This document shows, one piece after another, positions 1 through 9,321 of a stretch of 64,000 nt of DNA; the first letter of the stretch is position 1, and each line of letters opens with the position of its first letter. The notes below the pieces were generated by a model, which saw only the letters and a program-made list of their open reading frames with translations, did no database searches and was not told the DNA's origin. The stretch is from a virus, in IMG/VR virus record IMGVR_UViG_3300043464_002284, positions 1 through 64,000 of that record. One strand, written 5' to 3'. The position numbers and the translations under genes were made by a program.

Positions 1-1
1 A

Positions 2-423
2 GCAACAGCCACGGTAACTCCAACTGAAACCCCAACAGTTACCCCAACCGAAACACCTACTAACACGCCCAGTGTAACTCCCACTGAAACACCAACAGCA
101 ACCAGCACGGCTACGCCGACAGTAACTCCTAGTAGTACAAATATCACTATAGATCAAACTCCTACTCCAACACCAACTTCAGGACTGTCTTCTATAGCAT
201 ATATTGCTAATTTTGATAGTGGAGATATTAGTATTGTGGGAGCATTTACGGCTGAAACTCCAACACCAACCTCCACAGTTACTCCAACAATTACCCCGTC
301 GATCACTTCCACCAGAACACCCACACCAACCAAGACAGCTACGCCAACAGTCACTCCAACAAAAACACTGACTAGAACCCCGACACGAACACCAACAGCT
401 ACACGCACCCCAACTCCTACACC
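2..423 (+). repeat. T/P-linker arrays (two), degenerate ACNCCNAC repeats
   Basis: Two stretches (about 2-172 and 254-423) of degenerate hexamer-like repeats encode Thr-Pro-Thr-X runs. They flank a short YVTN-like segment. They are low-complexity interdomain linkers; valine-rich minus-strand frames across them are shadows. Confidence 0.8.
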
Positions 424-2194
424 TATTGTATTACAAGCTACTTATAATGTTCAACTAAATAATAATAATATTATAATGTCTGTAACCCCAAACAGAAACG
501 ATGTAACATATCAATGGTATGCACTATTAGGAGCTTACCCTCCATCATCTACTTTTGTATATAATCCAAGAAACAACTTCTTAGATACTGGTATAGATTT
601 AGTAGCCAACGCGGCTCCATTGTTTGGCTGGGGCTCTAACAGTGTCAATCAACTTGGCGACGGCACTACCACAGACAGAAACGCTCCGGTCCCGATTGGC
701 ACTGACATTTGGTCCGCCATTGCGTGTGGTGGCGGACACTCGCTCGGCATCAGCGGTTCGCAAAAACTGTTTTCGTGGGGCGAAGCGTTGTATGGTTGTC
801 TCGGTGACGGCACAACATCCACTCGCTCGTCGCCTGTGCAGGTTGGCACTAGCAACTGGTCTGCTGTGGCCGCAGGCGCGTATTCCAGCTATGCGATCCG
901 CTCTGATGGCAAATTGTTTGCGTGGGGTGACAATTCGGTTGGAGCACCCGGAAAACTTGGTGATGGCACAACCATAAACCGTAGTACTCCCGTTCAAATT
1001 GGAACAGACAACTGGATAAAGATATCTGCGAACTATCAACACGTTGCAGCGATCCGCTCTGACGGCAAGTTGTTTGCGTGGGGTTCAAATTCGTCCGGTC
1101 AGCTTGGCGACGGCACGACCACAAATCGCAGCACGCCGGTACAGATTGGAACAGACAATTGGATGGCGGTTTCCGTCGGATATTACGGCACGGCTGCTAT
1201 TCGCTCCGACGGCAAGCTGTTTGTCTGGGGTAGTAATGGAAGTGGTCAGATTGGCGACGGAACAACTACAGGAAGAACTACGCCGGTGCAAATAGGCACT
1301 GACAATTGGCTGAGTGTGGATCAAGGAGAGGGTAACACGTACGCGATCCGCTCTGACGGCAAGTTGTTTGCGTGGGGTTCAAATTCGTCCGGTCAGCTTG
1401 GCGACGGCACGACCACAAATCGCAGCACACCGGTACAGATTGGGACGGACAGTTACACAGCGGTGGCTGCATCTTTCAGAACAGTTCTAGCAATCCGATC
1501 TGATAGTAAACTTTTTGCGTGGGGCGACAATTTTGTTGGCTCTGTTGGCGACAACACAACCACAAATCGCAACGCCCCGGTCCAGATCGGCTCCGGTAAC
1601 TGGTCCTCAGTGGCTATAGGTAATTATTCATCTTTTGCTATCACAACACCAACATCTACTAGCGCCAGCAGATTAACTGTCTCTGCTACTGGTACCATAA
1701 ATATTGGATGGCCAGCATACCCCAACTCAAATGGGCCAAATGGAAAAACAGAAGTAGGATACAACGACGCTACAACAGGACTACCGCACGCTGCTTTGAT
1801 AGGTAAGATAGGAATAAATGGATCTTACTTCTTAATAGGCTCGTCTTACGATCAAATAGTCACAACTTCTGGTCGTTTATATGTGGGTATGTATGATCCA
1901 ATTAGAGGAGATAACAGTGGTTCATTTACATTGAATATCACATCCCCTACTATAGGTAGTCAGAATCTGATAGCTTCTCCAAGTTACATAGGGAAAGAGG
2001 TCTTCATCGATACCTCTGCTTATAGTAATTCATTCAGCTCATTGGTTAATAGCTCTATATATTCTGGCGTATCCACTAACACATTAACAATTTCTAGTTT
2101 GGCCACTACCTCTTATAATGGGGTTTATCGATGCATAATGACCTTTAGTAATAAATCGTTAATAATTGATGTTGGCACAAGATACAAATTATAA
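2..2194 (+). CDS. Modular tail-fibre/adhesin protein with RCC1 propeller, 5' end outside window
   Basis: The reading frame is open from base 2, so the gene starts left of the window; a GTG at 236 only looks like a start. Visible order: T/P-rich linker (residues 1-57), a short YVTN-type strand (AYIANFDSGDISIV), second T/P linker (about 83-141), an Ig-like fragment (141-203), seven RCC1-type repeats of about 49 residues with the signature LGDGTTTNRSTPVQIGT (about 206-548), a PA-IL/LecA-like lectin domain (ALIGKIG, then DNSGSFTLNI; about 555-650) and a C-terminal Ig-like segment with GVYRCIMTF. Seven RCC1 repeats would close one seven-bladed propeller. PA-IL domains bind galactosides in characterised proteins; binding here is inferred. 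The RCC1 part is much richer in G+C than the rest. Likely a virion surface protein that binds host or environmental glycans. Confidence 0.75.
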   Translation, partial: ATATVTPTETPTVTPTETPTNTPSVTPTETPTATSTATPTVTPSSTNITIDQTPTPTPTSGLSSIAYIANFDSGDISIVGAFTAETPTPTSTVTPTITPSITSTRTPTPTKTATPTVTPTKTLTRTPTRTPTATRTPTPTPIVLQATYNVQLNNNNIIMSVTPNRNDVTYQWYALLGAYPPSSTFVYNPRNNFLDTGIDLVANAAPLFGWGSNSVNQLGDGTTTDRNAPVPIGTDIWSAIACGGGHSLGISGSQKLFSWGEALYGCLGDGTTSTRSSPVQVGTSNWSAVAAGAYSSYAIRSDGKLFAWGDNSVGAPGKLGDGTTINRSTPVQIGTDNWIKISANYQHVAAIRSDGKLFAWGSNSSGQLGDGTTTNRSTPVQIGTDNWMAVSVGYYGTAAIRSDGKLFVWGSNGSGQIGDGTTTGRTTPVQIGTDNWLSVDQGEGNTYAIRSDGKLFAWGSNSSGQLGDGTTTNRSTPVQIGTDSYTAVAASFRTVLAIRSDSKLFAWGDNFVGSVGDNTTTNRNAPVQIGSGNWSSVAIGNYSSFAITTPTSTSASRLTVSATGTINIGWPAYPNSNGPNGKTEVGYNDATTGLPHAALIGKIGINGSYFLIGSSYDQIVTTSGRLYVGMYDPIRGDNSGSFTLNITSPTIGSQNLIASPSYIGKEVFIDTSAYSNSFSSLVNSSIYSGVSTNTLTISSLATTSYNGVYRCIMTFSNKSLIIDVGTRYKL
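1049..1443 (+). repeat. 101-bp direct repeat inside the RCC1 region
   Basis: Bases 1049-1149 and 1343-1443 are the same apart from one mismatch that I can see (CACGCC versus CACACC). The offset of 294 bases is exactly two 49-residue RCC1 repeats, so copies 4 and 6 of the propeller are recent duplicates or were homogenised by gene conversion. Confidence 0.9.
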
Positions 2195-2195
2195 T

Positions 2196-2210
2196 GGTGT
2201 AATAAAATAG
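2196..2210 (+). promoter_or_regulatory. Candidate phage promoter, GGTGTA motif
   Basis: GGTGTAATAAAATAG in the short gap 33 bases before the ATG at 2229. It is a weaker member of the GGTGTAT family seen at several other gaps. A promoter role is inferred from position and recurrence only. Confidence 0.4.
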
Positions 2211-2228
2211 CATGAGGCATTATTAAAT

Positions 2229-5200
2229 ATGGAACAATATAGAGAAGTAGGAAAAATTAACGTTGGAGGAAATCCAACTTGCTTAGCTGCATATAATAAT
2301 ACATTATATATAACTAATTATAGTCAGAATATGTCTATAGTAGACACTCTTAGTAATTCTATAACAGGAAGTATCAATACGGGACCAGGAACAATATATA
2401 TTGATATAGATTTAAGTACTAAATATGCTTATGTATTAAATGATTTTACTGGAAATCTAATAATTATAGATATTAATACAAATTCTATAGTAAAACAAAT
2501 TTCTCTATCAACAGGAGCTATTAAATTAGTAATAGATAAAAATCTTCACAAAATATATATTATTAATGTTATAGAAAAATCCTTAACTGCTGTACAACAT
2601 CTTAGTCAGACAAAGAATAGTTGGTATATTGACAATATCATAAAATATGATAGATCTCCAGTCGATATAAGCATAGACAATACTAATGGTAAAGTAAGTA
2701 TAATATATGATCCATACGACAGAGAGATAGACCCTATTTCAAAACAGGTTACTCAACTTAATGACTCTATCACTGAAACTGCAATTAAAAACATATATGG
2801 GCCATCGTATGAAGCTTCCGAGATACTTAACACAAAAAATACACGAATAAATATTTTTGATAGCTTTATTATACTAAGTAAAATGGGAACAGAATATGAA
2901 GTATTAGATAAAAATTTTAACAGTATACAAAAGTATGACCTATCAGAACAAATTCTTACTACAAATAAAGTAAAATATAATACAGAAAATAACAAATTAT
3001 TCTTTTTAGAACCAGAGAGTAATGAGATATCAATTTTTGATAATTTAGCAGACGGTCCTGCTTCTAGCGGTATAGTATCTAGAGTTAGTGTTGGTTCTAA
3101 TCCCATAGACATTATTTTTGCTAAAGGGTTGTTGCCAACACCCACGCCCACAATTACTAATAGTCCCACAGTAACCCTATCAAGGTCCACCACCGTAACA
3201 CCCACAAAAACACCAACCTCAACCCCAATATTATGCTCTAGTACTATTAGTCTTCCTGCTACGACAAACTTTAGAGGGAATCTTGCTTTTGATACTAATT
3301 ATTTTTTAAACATAAGAGACAACATATCAATTATCGCTAATGGGTCAATTAGTGTTGGTAGCAGCAATCCCTCATGTGGTCCCGACGGGATCTTGGATCG
3401 TATGTTCGTTGAAATATTAAATCCAGACGGCACCATCAGTAGGGTCCAGGTCGGATCTTTGGTGGGCAAAATAGGTATAGACGGTAGTATATTTACAATT
3501 GGATCAAAATATTTTAATCAAATAACAAATGCTGGCAGACTATATCTTGGAATTGTTGATGAAAACGGATTTTATTCAGATAATTCTGGAGCTTTTTCTG
3601 TTAACATAGCTATTAATAGTATATGTCCTACAAAAACACCGACGCAGACACCGACCCAAACCCAAACCCCTACAAAAACACCAACACAAACACCAACACA
3701 AACCCGCCGCGGTTGCATAATAACACAAGGGACTTTCTCTTACGGAAACAAAAACATACAAGGTGCAACATCAGCGTCATTACCAGGCTGGACTGCTTCA
3801 AATGTAGATTATTGGCAATTTGGAACATTACCAGAACACTATTGTATAGATCTTAATTCTTGTTCTCCAGGCTATATCTCTCAAACAATTTCAACAATTC
3901 CAAACAAAACATATACACTACAATTCAATTACTCAGGGAATAATTATTCTACTAGTAGTAATAATGTACCACATAAAACATTTAGAGTAACTATTACTAA
4001 CAGCAACTTTATAGCACAAGATTATTCTTTTGATATACGCCCTTACATGCAATACTATTCTAATCTAGTAGGTCCAGATTATAATAAGATGGGTTGGCAA
4101 TACGGATCAATAACATTCACAGCTTCATCATCCTCCTCTGTTGTAAAATTTGAAAGCACTTGTACGTCTTGCGGATGCTATGGTCCGGTAATTGATAACG
4201 TATGCATAGGGTCTAACGATTGTAGTTGTTCAAATGTTATTCCTCCAACACCAACAGCAACTTCCACTAATACTCCGACTATTACTCCTACACGAACAGT
4301 AACTCCAACACAGACTAGAAGCCCAACCGCAACTGCCACACCCACAAGATCTAGCACACCAACAAATACACCAACAAAAACATCGACACCAACAACGACA
4401 CCGACACCCACCGATCCAACAATTTCTAGAGCATATGTAGCAAATTATGGATCAGATAGTATTAGTATAGTACATACTATAACCCAAAAACTATTAAATA
4501 CGATCACAGGAATATCTAAACCTATAAATCTGATTACAAACAGTAATAAATCTGCAGTATATGTTATTTCAGAAAATTCATCAACATTATCAGTTATAAA
4601 TACCTCTACATACGCAAAGACTACCATTAACTTAGCTACTAATGTTATCGATTTTGTTTTTAATACAAATGAGAGTATTGCATTTAGTTTAACTTCAACC
4701 TCTGTTTCCATTGTAAATATTGCTAACCAAAATGTTATCACCACAATACCTATTGGATCAAATAATCAAAAAATTTCTTATGGGTATGATGGAATATCCG
4801 AAAAAATATATGTATTTGATGTAAATAGCGTAGCTATAATAACACTACCCTCCAACTCGACACAATATGCCTCAGCTAACTGGACAGCCCTGACCTATAA
4901 TTTAAATTTGTCATCTAATTATGTTTGCGGTATTTTAAATATTGAAGATCGTAGTTTATATTTAGGTTTACAAAATAATAGTATCAGGATATATGACATA
5001 GCAGGATCTGTCCCAGTCCTCATGGCTACAGTCAACAATAATTCTGATATTACGGATATTGCAATTAATAGACAAAATGGAGATGCATATGCATTGTCAT
5101 CACAGTCTGGTTTTGTTAATGTCATAGACACCGGAACAAACAATATTAAAAATACAGTCTATTTACCATCGACACTAACCACAAAAATAGCTGTTACAGA

Positions 5201-5939
5201 TAGTGGTTTATATTTTTATGTAATAGATACAGATTCTTCTTGTGTTTATAGTTATTCTGTAAACACAGGATCATTAATCAATACTATCTCTGTTGGTAAT
5301 AGTCCCAATAAAATTCTTTTATTAAACAGTATTAACGTAACGCCAACACCTACACCAACAGCAACAAAAACTTCCACGCCCACACCAACTAAAAGCGCAA
5401 CACCCACACCAACAATAACTCCAACTCTTACCAGAACACCCACATCAACGCCCACTCAGTCCCCCTTACCTCCCTTCATCACAACGGGACCGTCCAACAT
5501 AACCATTGTCCAGCAACCAGAAGGGGATGGAGTAGCCATATTTGATGTAGTCGGTGGGCCATCAAACGTGATATATTCATGGCAAAAATCTACAAACCAA
5601 GTAGATTGGAATACTATTGTCAACTCTAATAATTCTTATTTAATTTTAAGTGATTTAACAACACTAGATAATAATGTATATTATAGAGTAAATCTTACGA
5701 GTCCACAAGGTTCTGTAACCAGCAATCCAGCAAGACTAAGTGTTTTGGGGTCTTCTCTAGTGATCGTAAACCAACCAACAGACCAAATTATAAGTAATAA
5801 TAATACAGCAACTTTTTCTATAGGTCTTGACATAGTATTTCCAACGCCAACACCCACTGCTACGACCACGGCTACACCAACCCCGACCAGAACAGCTATA
5901 CCAACAAGAACTCCAACACCAACTCGCACATCAGGCTAA
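2229..5939 (+). CDS. Large modular adhesin: two YVTN propellers, PA-IL-like and DUF642-like domains, Ig
   Basis: 1236 residues, ATG start after a 34-base gap. Order: YVTN/NHL-type beta-propeller (about 1-300; strands such as LYITNYSQNMSIVDT), T/P linker (302-334), PA-IL/LecA-like lectin domain (337-462; LVGKIGIDGSIFTIG), T/P linker (466-494), DUF642-like carbohydrate-binding domain (494-665), T/P linker (671-730), second YVTN propeller (732-1036), T/P linker (1037-1078), a complete Ig-like domain (1085-1174), the first strands of another Ig domain (1176-1202) and a terminal T/P run. The last Ig domain stops after its B strand; its C strand onward is found at the start of the next gene. YVTN propellers occur in prokaryotic surface proteins and are unusual in phage. 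Probable tail-fibre or virion surface protein. Confidence 0.75.
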   Translation: MEQYREVGKINVGGNPTCLAAYNNTLYITNYSQNMSIVDTLSNSITGSINTGPGTIYIDIDLSTKYAYVLNDFTGNLIIIDINTNSIVKQISLSTGAIKLVIDKNLHKIYIINVIEKSLTAVQHLSQTKNSWYIDNIIKYDRSPVDISIDNTNGKVSIIYDPYDREIDPISKQVTQLNDSITETAIKNIYGPSYEASEILNTKNTRINIFDSFIILSKMGTEYEVLDKNFNSIQKYDLSEQILTTNKVKYNTENNKLFFLEPESNEISIFDNLADGPASSGIVSRVSVGSNPIDIIFAKGLLPTPTPTITNSPTVTLSRSTTVTPTKTPTSTPILCSSTISLPATTNFRGNLAFDTNYFLNIRDNISIIANGSISVGSSNPSCGPDGILDRMFVEILNPDGTISRVQVGSLVGKIGIDGSIFTIGSKYFNQITNAGRLYLGIVDENGFYSDNSGAFSVNIAINSICPTKTPTQTPTQTQTPTKTPTQTPTQTRRGCIITQGTFSYGNKNIQGATSASLPGWTASNVDYWQFGTLPEHYCIDLNSCSPGYISQTISTIPNKTYTLQFNYSGNNYSTSSNNVPHKTFRVTITNSNFIAQDYSFDIRPYMQYYSNLVGPDYNKMGWQYGSITFTASSSSSVVKFESTCTSCGCYGPVIDNVCIGSNDCSCSNVIPPTPTATSTNTPTITPTRTVTPTQTRSPTATATPTRSSTPTNTPTKTSTPTTTPTPTDPTISRAYVANYGSDSISIVHTITQKLLNTITGISKPINLITNSNKSAVYVISENSSTLSVINTSTYAKTTINLATNVIDFVFNTNESIAFSLTSTSVSIVNIANQNVITTIPIGSNNQKISYGYDGISEKIYVFDVNSVAIITLPSNSTQYASANWTALTYNLNLSSNYVCGILNIEDRSLYLGLQNNSIRIYDIAGSVPVLMATVNNNSDITDIAINRQNGDAYALSSQSGFVNVIDTGTNNIKNTVYLPSTLTTKIAVTDSGLYFYVIDTDSSCVYSYSVNTGSLINTISVGNSPNKILLLNSINVTPTPTPTATKTSTPTPTKSATPTPTITPTLTRTPTSTPTQSPLPPFITTGPSNITIVQQPEGDGVAIFDVVGGPSNVIYSWQKSTNQVDWNTIVNSNNSYLILSDLTTLDNNVYYRVNLTSPQGSVTSNPARLSVLGSSLVIVNQPTDQIISNNNTATFSIGLDIVFPTPTPTATTTATPTPTRTAIPTRTPTPTRTSG
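3135..3229 (+). repeat. T/P-linker array
   Basis: Degenerate Thr-Pro-Thr coding repeat joining the first YVTN propeller to the PA-IL-like domain. Confidence 0.75.
3627..3707 (+). repeat. T/P-linker array
   Basis: Degenerate repeat, here with TPTQTPTQ phrasing, joining the PA-IL-like domain to the DUF642-like domain. Confidence 0.75.
4242..4413 (+). repeat. T/P-linker array
   Basis: Degenerate Thr-Pro repeat joining the DUF642-like domain to the second YVTN propeller. Confidence 0.75.
5338..5460 (+). repeat. T/P-linker array
   Basis: Degenerate Thr-Pro repeat joining the second YVTN propeller to the first Ig-like domain. Confidence 0.75.
5841..5932 (+). repeat. T/P array at the 3' end of the gene, inside an Ig fold
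   Basis: Unlike the other arrays it joins no domains. It follows the B strand of an Ig domain and runs to the stop codon, and the rest of that fold begins in the next gene. Confidence 0.75.
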
Positions 5940-5943
5940 ATTT

Positions 5944-5958
5944 TAGTGTATTACATTG
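5944..5958 (+). promoter_or_regulatory. Candidate phage promoter, AGTGTAT variant
   Basis: TAGTGTATTACATTG in the 57-base gap before the ATG at 5997. One base off the GGTGTAT core. Weak on its own; supported by similar sequences at other gaps. Confidence 0.3.
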
Positions 5959-5996
5959 TAACTCTCCTTTCCGGTTATCCAAAATAATCTAAAAAT

Positions 5997-8900
5997 ATGA
6001 TTAATTATAAATGGCAAGTATCAACAGACAGAGGAACAACATTCAAGGACCTTACTGGAGCTCCCAGTAATCCGTCTTTATCATTAACAAATATAGACGC
6101 TTCTCAGCATTCATATAGATATAGAGTTATAGCAACCTCTGGTTCGGCATCAGTAACGTCGCTTTCGGCCGAATTAATAGTTTTTCCAACAGTCAATATT
6201 ACACAACATCCATATGATCAAACAATAGACACCGATACTAGCAATACAGCTAATTTTTCTATCATAGCAGACATTAGCACTGGAGCAAATACTGCTTATC
6301 AATGGGAAGTCGCAAATAGAGCATCTCCTCAAACTTTTATTCCCATTTCTGGAGCAACAAATACTTCTCTAGTTATAAATAATATAAATGACGACAATAA
6401 TGGGGATCAGTATCGTATTAAAATTGTATCATTTTTTAATAACAGATTACCCATAACAGTATACAGCAATATGGCTACGTTGAATGTAAACATTAATCCT
6501 ATTAATATTATACTACAGCCAATCAATGCCCACATAAGTATAGGCTCGGAACAAGTAGAGGTTTTTAAAGTAATTACAGATTCTAATAGCTTATTATCTT
6601 ATCAGTGGCAAGAATCTGCAGATGGATATAATTTTAAAAATATTTCATCAATTGACAATAATATTTTATATACAACAGACATTAATGATTTTGAATCTAA
6701 AAACTTATTTAAATATAGAGTTGTGATATCGTCAGCTACATCTAGTACAACAAGCAATAGTGCCACCCTATACACATCAGTAGAACTACCGTACTTTAAT
6801 GAACTAAATAAAAACACTTATTTATGGGGAGATCCTCATTTAAAATTAGCATCTAGTAAAGGTTCACTCGCTAGTTTGGATGACAATAAAAATATAGAAC
6901 CCATAGTATATTTTTATATGCAATACAAAGCTGGAGACTCATATAAAGCGATCTATAAAAATAGATTTCAAACACCAACATCCAGTAGCGGACCAGCAGC
7001 AGTTGATGATGTATGGGTTATGAAAAATAACGAAGAAAAACTACTTAGTTCTACTATATTTGAGGCACCGTCAACCCCTGTACCATCAACAGCATTATCT
7101 TTAGGAAATTGCACAGTAGCCGGTGTAACAGGATGGAATTATATCAATGGTAGATGTATTTCTATGTCCACTCCTATTGATGCTAAAAATTTAACCAATA
7201 TAAACTATAGTAAGATCATTAAAAACAGCATCAAATGGCTGTGTAAAAATAAAACTAATCCTGATATTTTAATTATAAGTTGTGGGAGTAGCAATAACGA
7301 TAATCAAATTAAAAATACACTATCTTCTATTACAAATAAAACTATTAATATAGTAAATGGAGCAAATCTTACAACATTACCATCTACAGACGTTATTGTA
7401 TTACAAAGTGACTCAAAAATGCGCAGCACTATAGATATTTCTATTAAGATGGAAAATTCTATTAAAAATTTTGTACAACAAGGAGGAGGACTACTTACTG
7501 CGGAACCAATTGTTCGTAAGATAGCTTCGGGCAAATTTAAGACACTTTCTGACGTACTGCCGGTTGTTGCCGTGTCCATACAAACCAGAAATTCTCCAAC
7601 AAGATATGTTAAAAATATTAACGATGAAACTATAAATGCTGGAGTAGAATCAGATTTTATATTTGTGTCAAATAGAGAATCGTATGAAACACGTATCAGA
7701 ACAGCAAAGCCAGGATCCATCATTTTCTATCATAGCGAACAATGTGTAAAAACATCATTTAGAAATATAAATGTTGGAAATATGCTAGATATAATATATG
7801 GAATAAGCACATGGCGAAACAACCCCTATAGAAACGTATATACTAAATGGACAAACAGCGTACAATATCCAGGAACAATTAGAATAGGTGGTGCTCTTTA
7901 TTGGATACTAAAATCCTTAATAGAAAATAAAAAAAATCCATCTAATCTAAAATACGCCGTATGGAAAGGATTAACAGGATCACAAAAAGACGGATTTGGT
8001 TTAGTAATGAAACCTTTTGGAATTACTAGACAAATGCTAACTGATGCTGTAACGGCAGCAGATAGTTCTTCTCAAATACTAAATATTACAGAAGAGATTT
8101 CTATGAACGACCCGTTCTGGAAAAATCTTTCTAAATTATTGAGAGGATTAAAACCAGATGATAAATACTATAATTCTAATATTCTTTATTTTGTGACCAA
8201 TCCAGGAAACAGATCAACAACACCGAATGTTGCAGTATCTATGGATGGTTCTGCTAGAAGCTCCATCAATTCTCCTGTTACATATAGATGGCAATATAGT
8301 ATTTCTAATAATGCATTTCAAAATTTAAGCGACGGCAACAAATATTCTGGTACGTCTACAAATACTTTGACCATCAAAACTCCAGCACTTGCAGATAATA
8401 ATACTTTATTCAGACTCTCGGCGGAATCAAAAGACGCTACAACAAAATACAGCAAAACATGCTCTTTAACTGTAGTTCCTAGTATAATTGTTTCAAGTTA
8501 TCCAATAGAGCAAATTGCTAATAACAAAAAAGCTATTTTCTCTATACAGGCAACTTCTAATAATGGAATTTTAAAATATCAGTGGCAAAAATCGAACAAA
8601 AAAAATGGGATATACACAAATATCCCACAAGCCACAGCTAATACATTAGAATTGAATATTTCATCATATGTTGACGACCAAACCTATTACAGAGTGGTTT
8701 TGAGAGATAACGGCTCTAGCATAACCACTAATGGAGTTAAATTAACTGTTTTATCAACTATCTCCATATTATCTCAGCCCTTATCTGTATCCACAGACAC
8801 TACATCAGCAGTTTTTGATGTTCAAGCCACAGCTACAGATCCTCTTTCAGCAAATCCAGTAATAAATTACCAATGGCAAAAATCAGCAAATAATAAAACT

Positions 8901-9320
8901 TATACAAACATACCGAATGCTAATAGTAGAGCTTTGTTTTTAAGTAATTTAACTTCAGCTTCAAAAAATTACTATTATAGAGTTATATTAACCGTTAATA
9001 AAGTACGATTAGCCAGCGAACCTGCGCAACTAAAATTTTTACCATCTATACGAGCGTTTCCTATTAGCTCCCTTGTTAGTTATACAAAAATTGGAACCAC
9101 AGAATATGCTAATATTGATCTATCAATTAATGCAAGCTCATCAGCTGGTAATCTATCATATCAATGGAAACAATCAAAAGATGGAGGAAAAACATATACT
9201 AATATAGCAACAAATACCAGCTCTATAAAAGTTAACAATATAATTAAAAACTTTTATCCTAATTATAAATATCAAGTATTAATCACTGATTCCATATCCA
9301 CAATTACGGTTTATCAATAA
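5997..9320 (+). CDS. Ig-domain fibre protein with an embedded GATase1-like domain
   Basis: 1107 residues. It begins at the C strand of an Ig-like domain (INYKWQVSTDRGTTFKDL), so its first fold lacks the A and B strands. Two more Ig domains follow (about 63-266). A central region (about 270-745) has a WGDPH motif like that of von Willebrand D-type domains and then a Rossmann-like stretch (PDILIISCG, STDVIVLQS, FVQQGGGLLTAEP) resembling the class I glutamine-amidotransferase-like/ThuA fold. No catalytic Cys-His pair could be assigned, so enzymatic activity is not claimed. Four Ig-like repeats follow (about 750-1107); each carries a W in a YxWQ-type C strand. The last one ends after its F strand at TITVYQ. 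Probable elongated tail-fibre shaft. Confidence 0.7.
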   Translation: MINYKWQVSTDRGTTFKDLTGAPSNPSLSLTNIDASQHSYRYRVIATSGSASVTSLSAELIVFPTVNITQHPYDQTIDTDTSNTANFSIIADISTGANTAYQWEVANRASPQTFIPISGATNTSLVINNINDDNNGDQYRIKIVSFFNNRLPITVYSNMATLNVNINPINIILQPINAHISIGSEQVEVFKVITDSNSLLSYQWQESADGYNFKNISSIDNNILYTTDINDFESKNLFKYRVVISSATSSTTSNSATLYTSVELPYFNELNKNTYLWGDPHLKLASSKGSLASLDDNKNIEPIVYFYMQYKAGDSYKAIYKNRFQTPTSSSGPAAVDDVWVMKNNEEKLLSSTIFEAPSTPVPSTALSLGNCTVAGVTGWNYINGRCISMSTPIDAKNLTNINYSKIIKNSIKWLCKNKTNPDILIISCGSSNNDNQIKNTLSSITNKTINIVNGANLTTLPSTDVIVLQSDSKMRSTIDISIKMENSIKNFVQQGGGLLTAEPIVRKIASGKFKTLSDVLPVVAVSIQTRNSPTRYVKNINDETINAGVESDFIFVSNRESYETRIRTAKPGSIIFYHSEQCVKTSFRNINVGNMLDIIYGISTWRNNPYRNVYTKWTNSVQYPGTIRIGGALYWILKSLIENKKNPSNLKYAVWKGLTGSQKDGFGLVMKPFGITRQMLTDAVTAADSSSQILNITEEISMNDPFWKNLSKLLRGLKPDDKYYNSNILYFVTNPGNRSTTPNVAVSMDGSARSSINSPVTYRWQYSISNNAFQNLSDGNKYSGTSTNTLTIKTPALADNNTLFRLSAESKDATTKYSKTCSLTVVPSIIVSSYPIEQIANNKKAIFSIQATSNNGILKYQWQKSNKKNGIYTNIPQATANTLELNISSYVDDQTYYRVVLRDNGSSITTNGVKLTVLSTISILSQPLSVSTDTTSAVFDVQATATDPLSANPVINYQWQKSANNKTYTNIPNANSRALFLSNLTSASKNYYYRVILTVNKVRLASEPAQLKFLPSIRAFPISSLVSYTKIGTTEYANIDLSINASSSAGNLSYQWKQSKDGGKTYTNIATNTSSIKVNNIIKNFYPNYKYQVLITDSISTITVYQ

Positions 9321-9321
9321 A

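Noticed and set aside
236-238. GTG start of the first forward gene
   Set aside because: The frame is open and coherent (T/P repeats, YVTN strand) back to base 2, so the gene begins outside the window.
154-408. Valine/glycine-rich reverse frames opposite the T/P arrays (also 4178-4411, 5252-5455, 5681-5929, 12339-12575)
   Set aside because: They are the complement of Thr-Pro repeat codons (ACN CCN gives NGT NGG) with no ribosome sites; the forward frames encode clear domains.
599-1324. Several long open frames on both strands across the RCC1 region
   Set aside because: G+C-rich DNA lowers stop-codon frequency; the + frame with seven RCC1 repeats explains the region.
2229-5939. Bacterial chromosome origin, suggested by YVTN propellers and DUF642-like domains
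   Set aside because: The surrounding gene set (UvsX, DnaB, dNMP kinase, homing nucleases, split dnaE, dense packing) is phage-type, and these domains are part of the fibre block.
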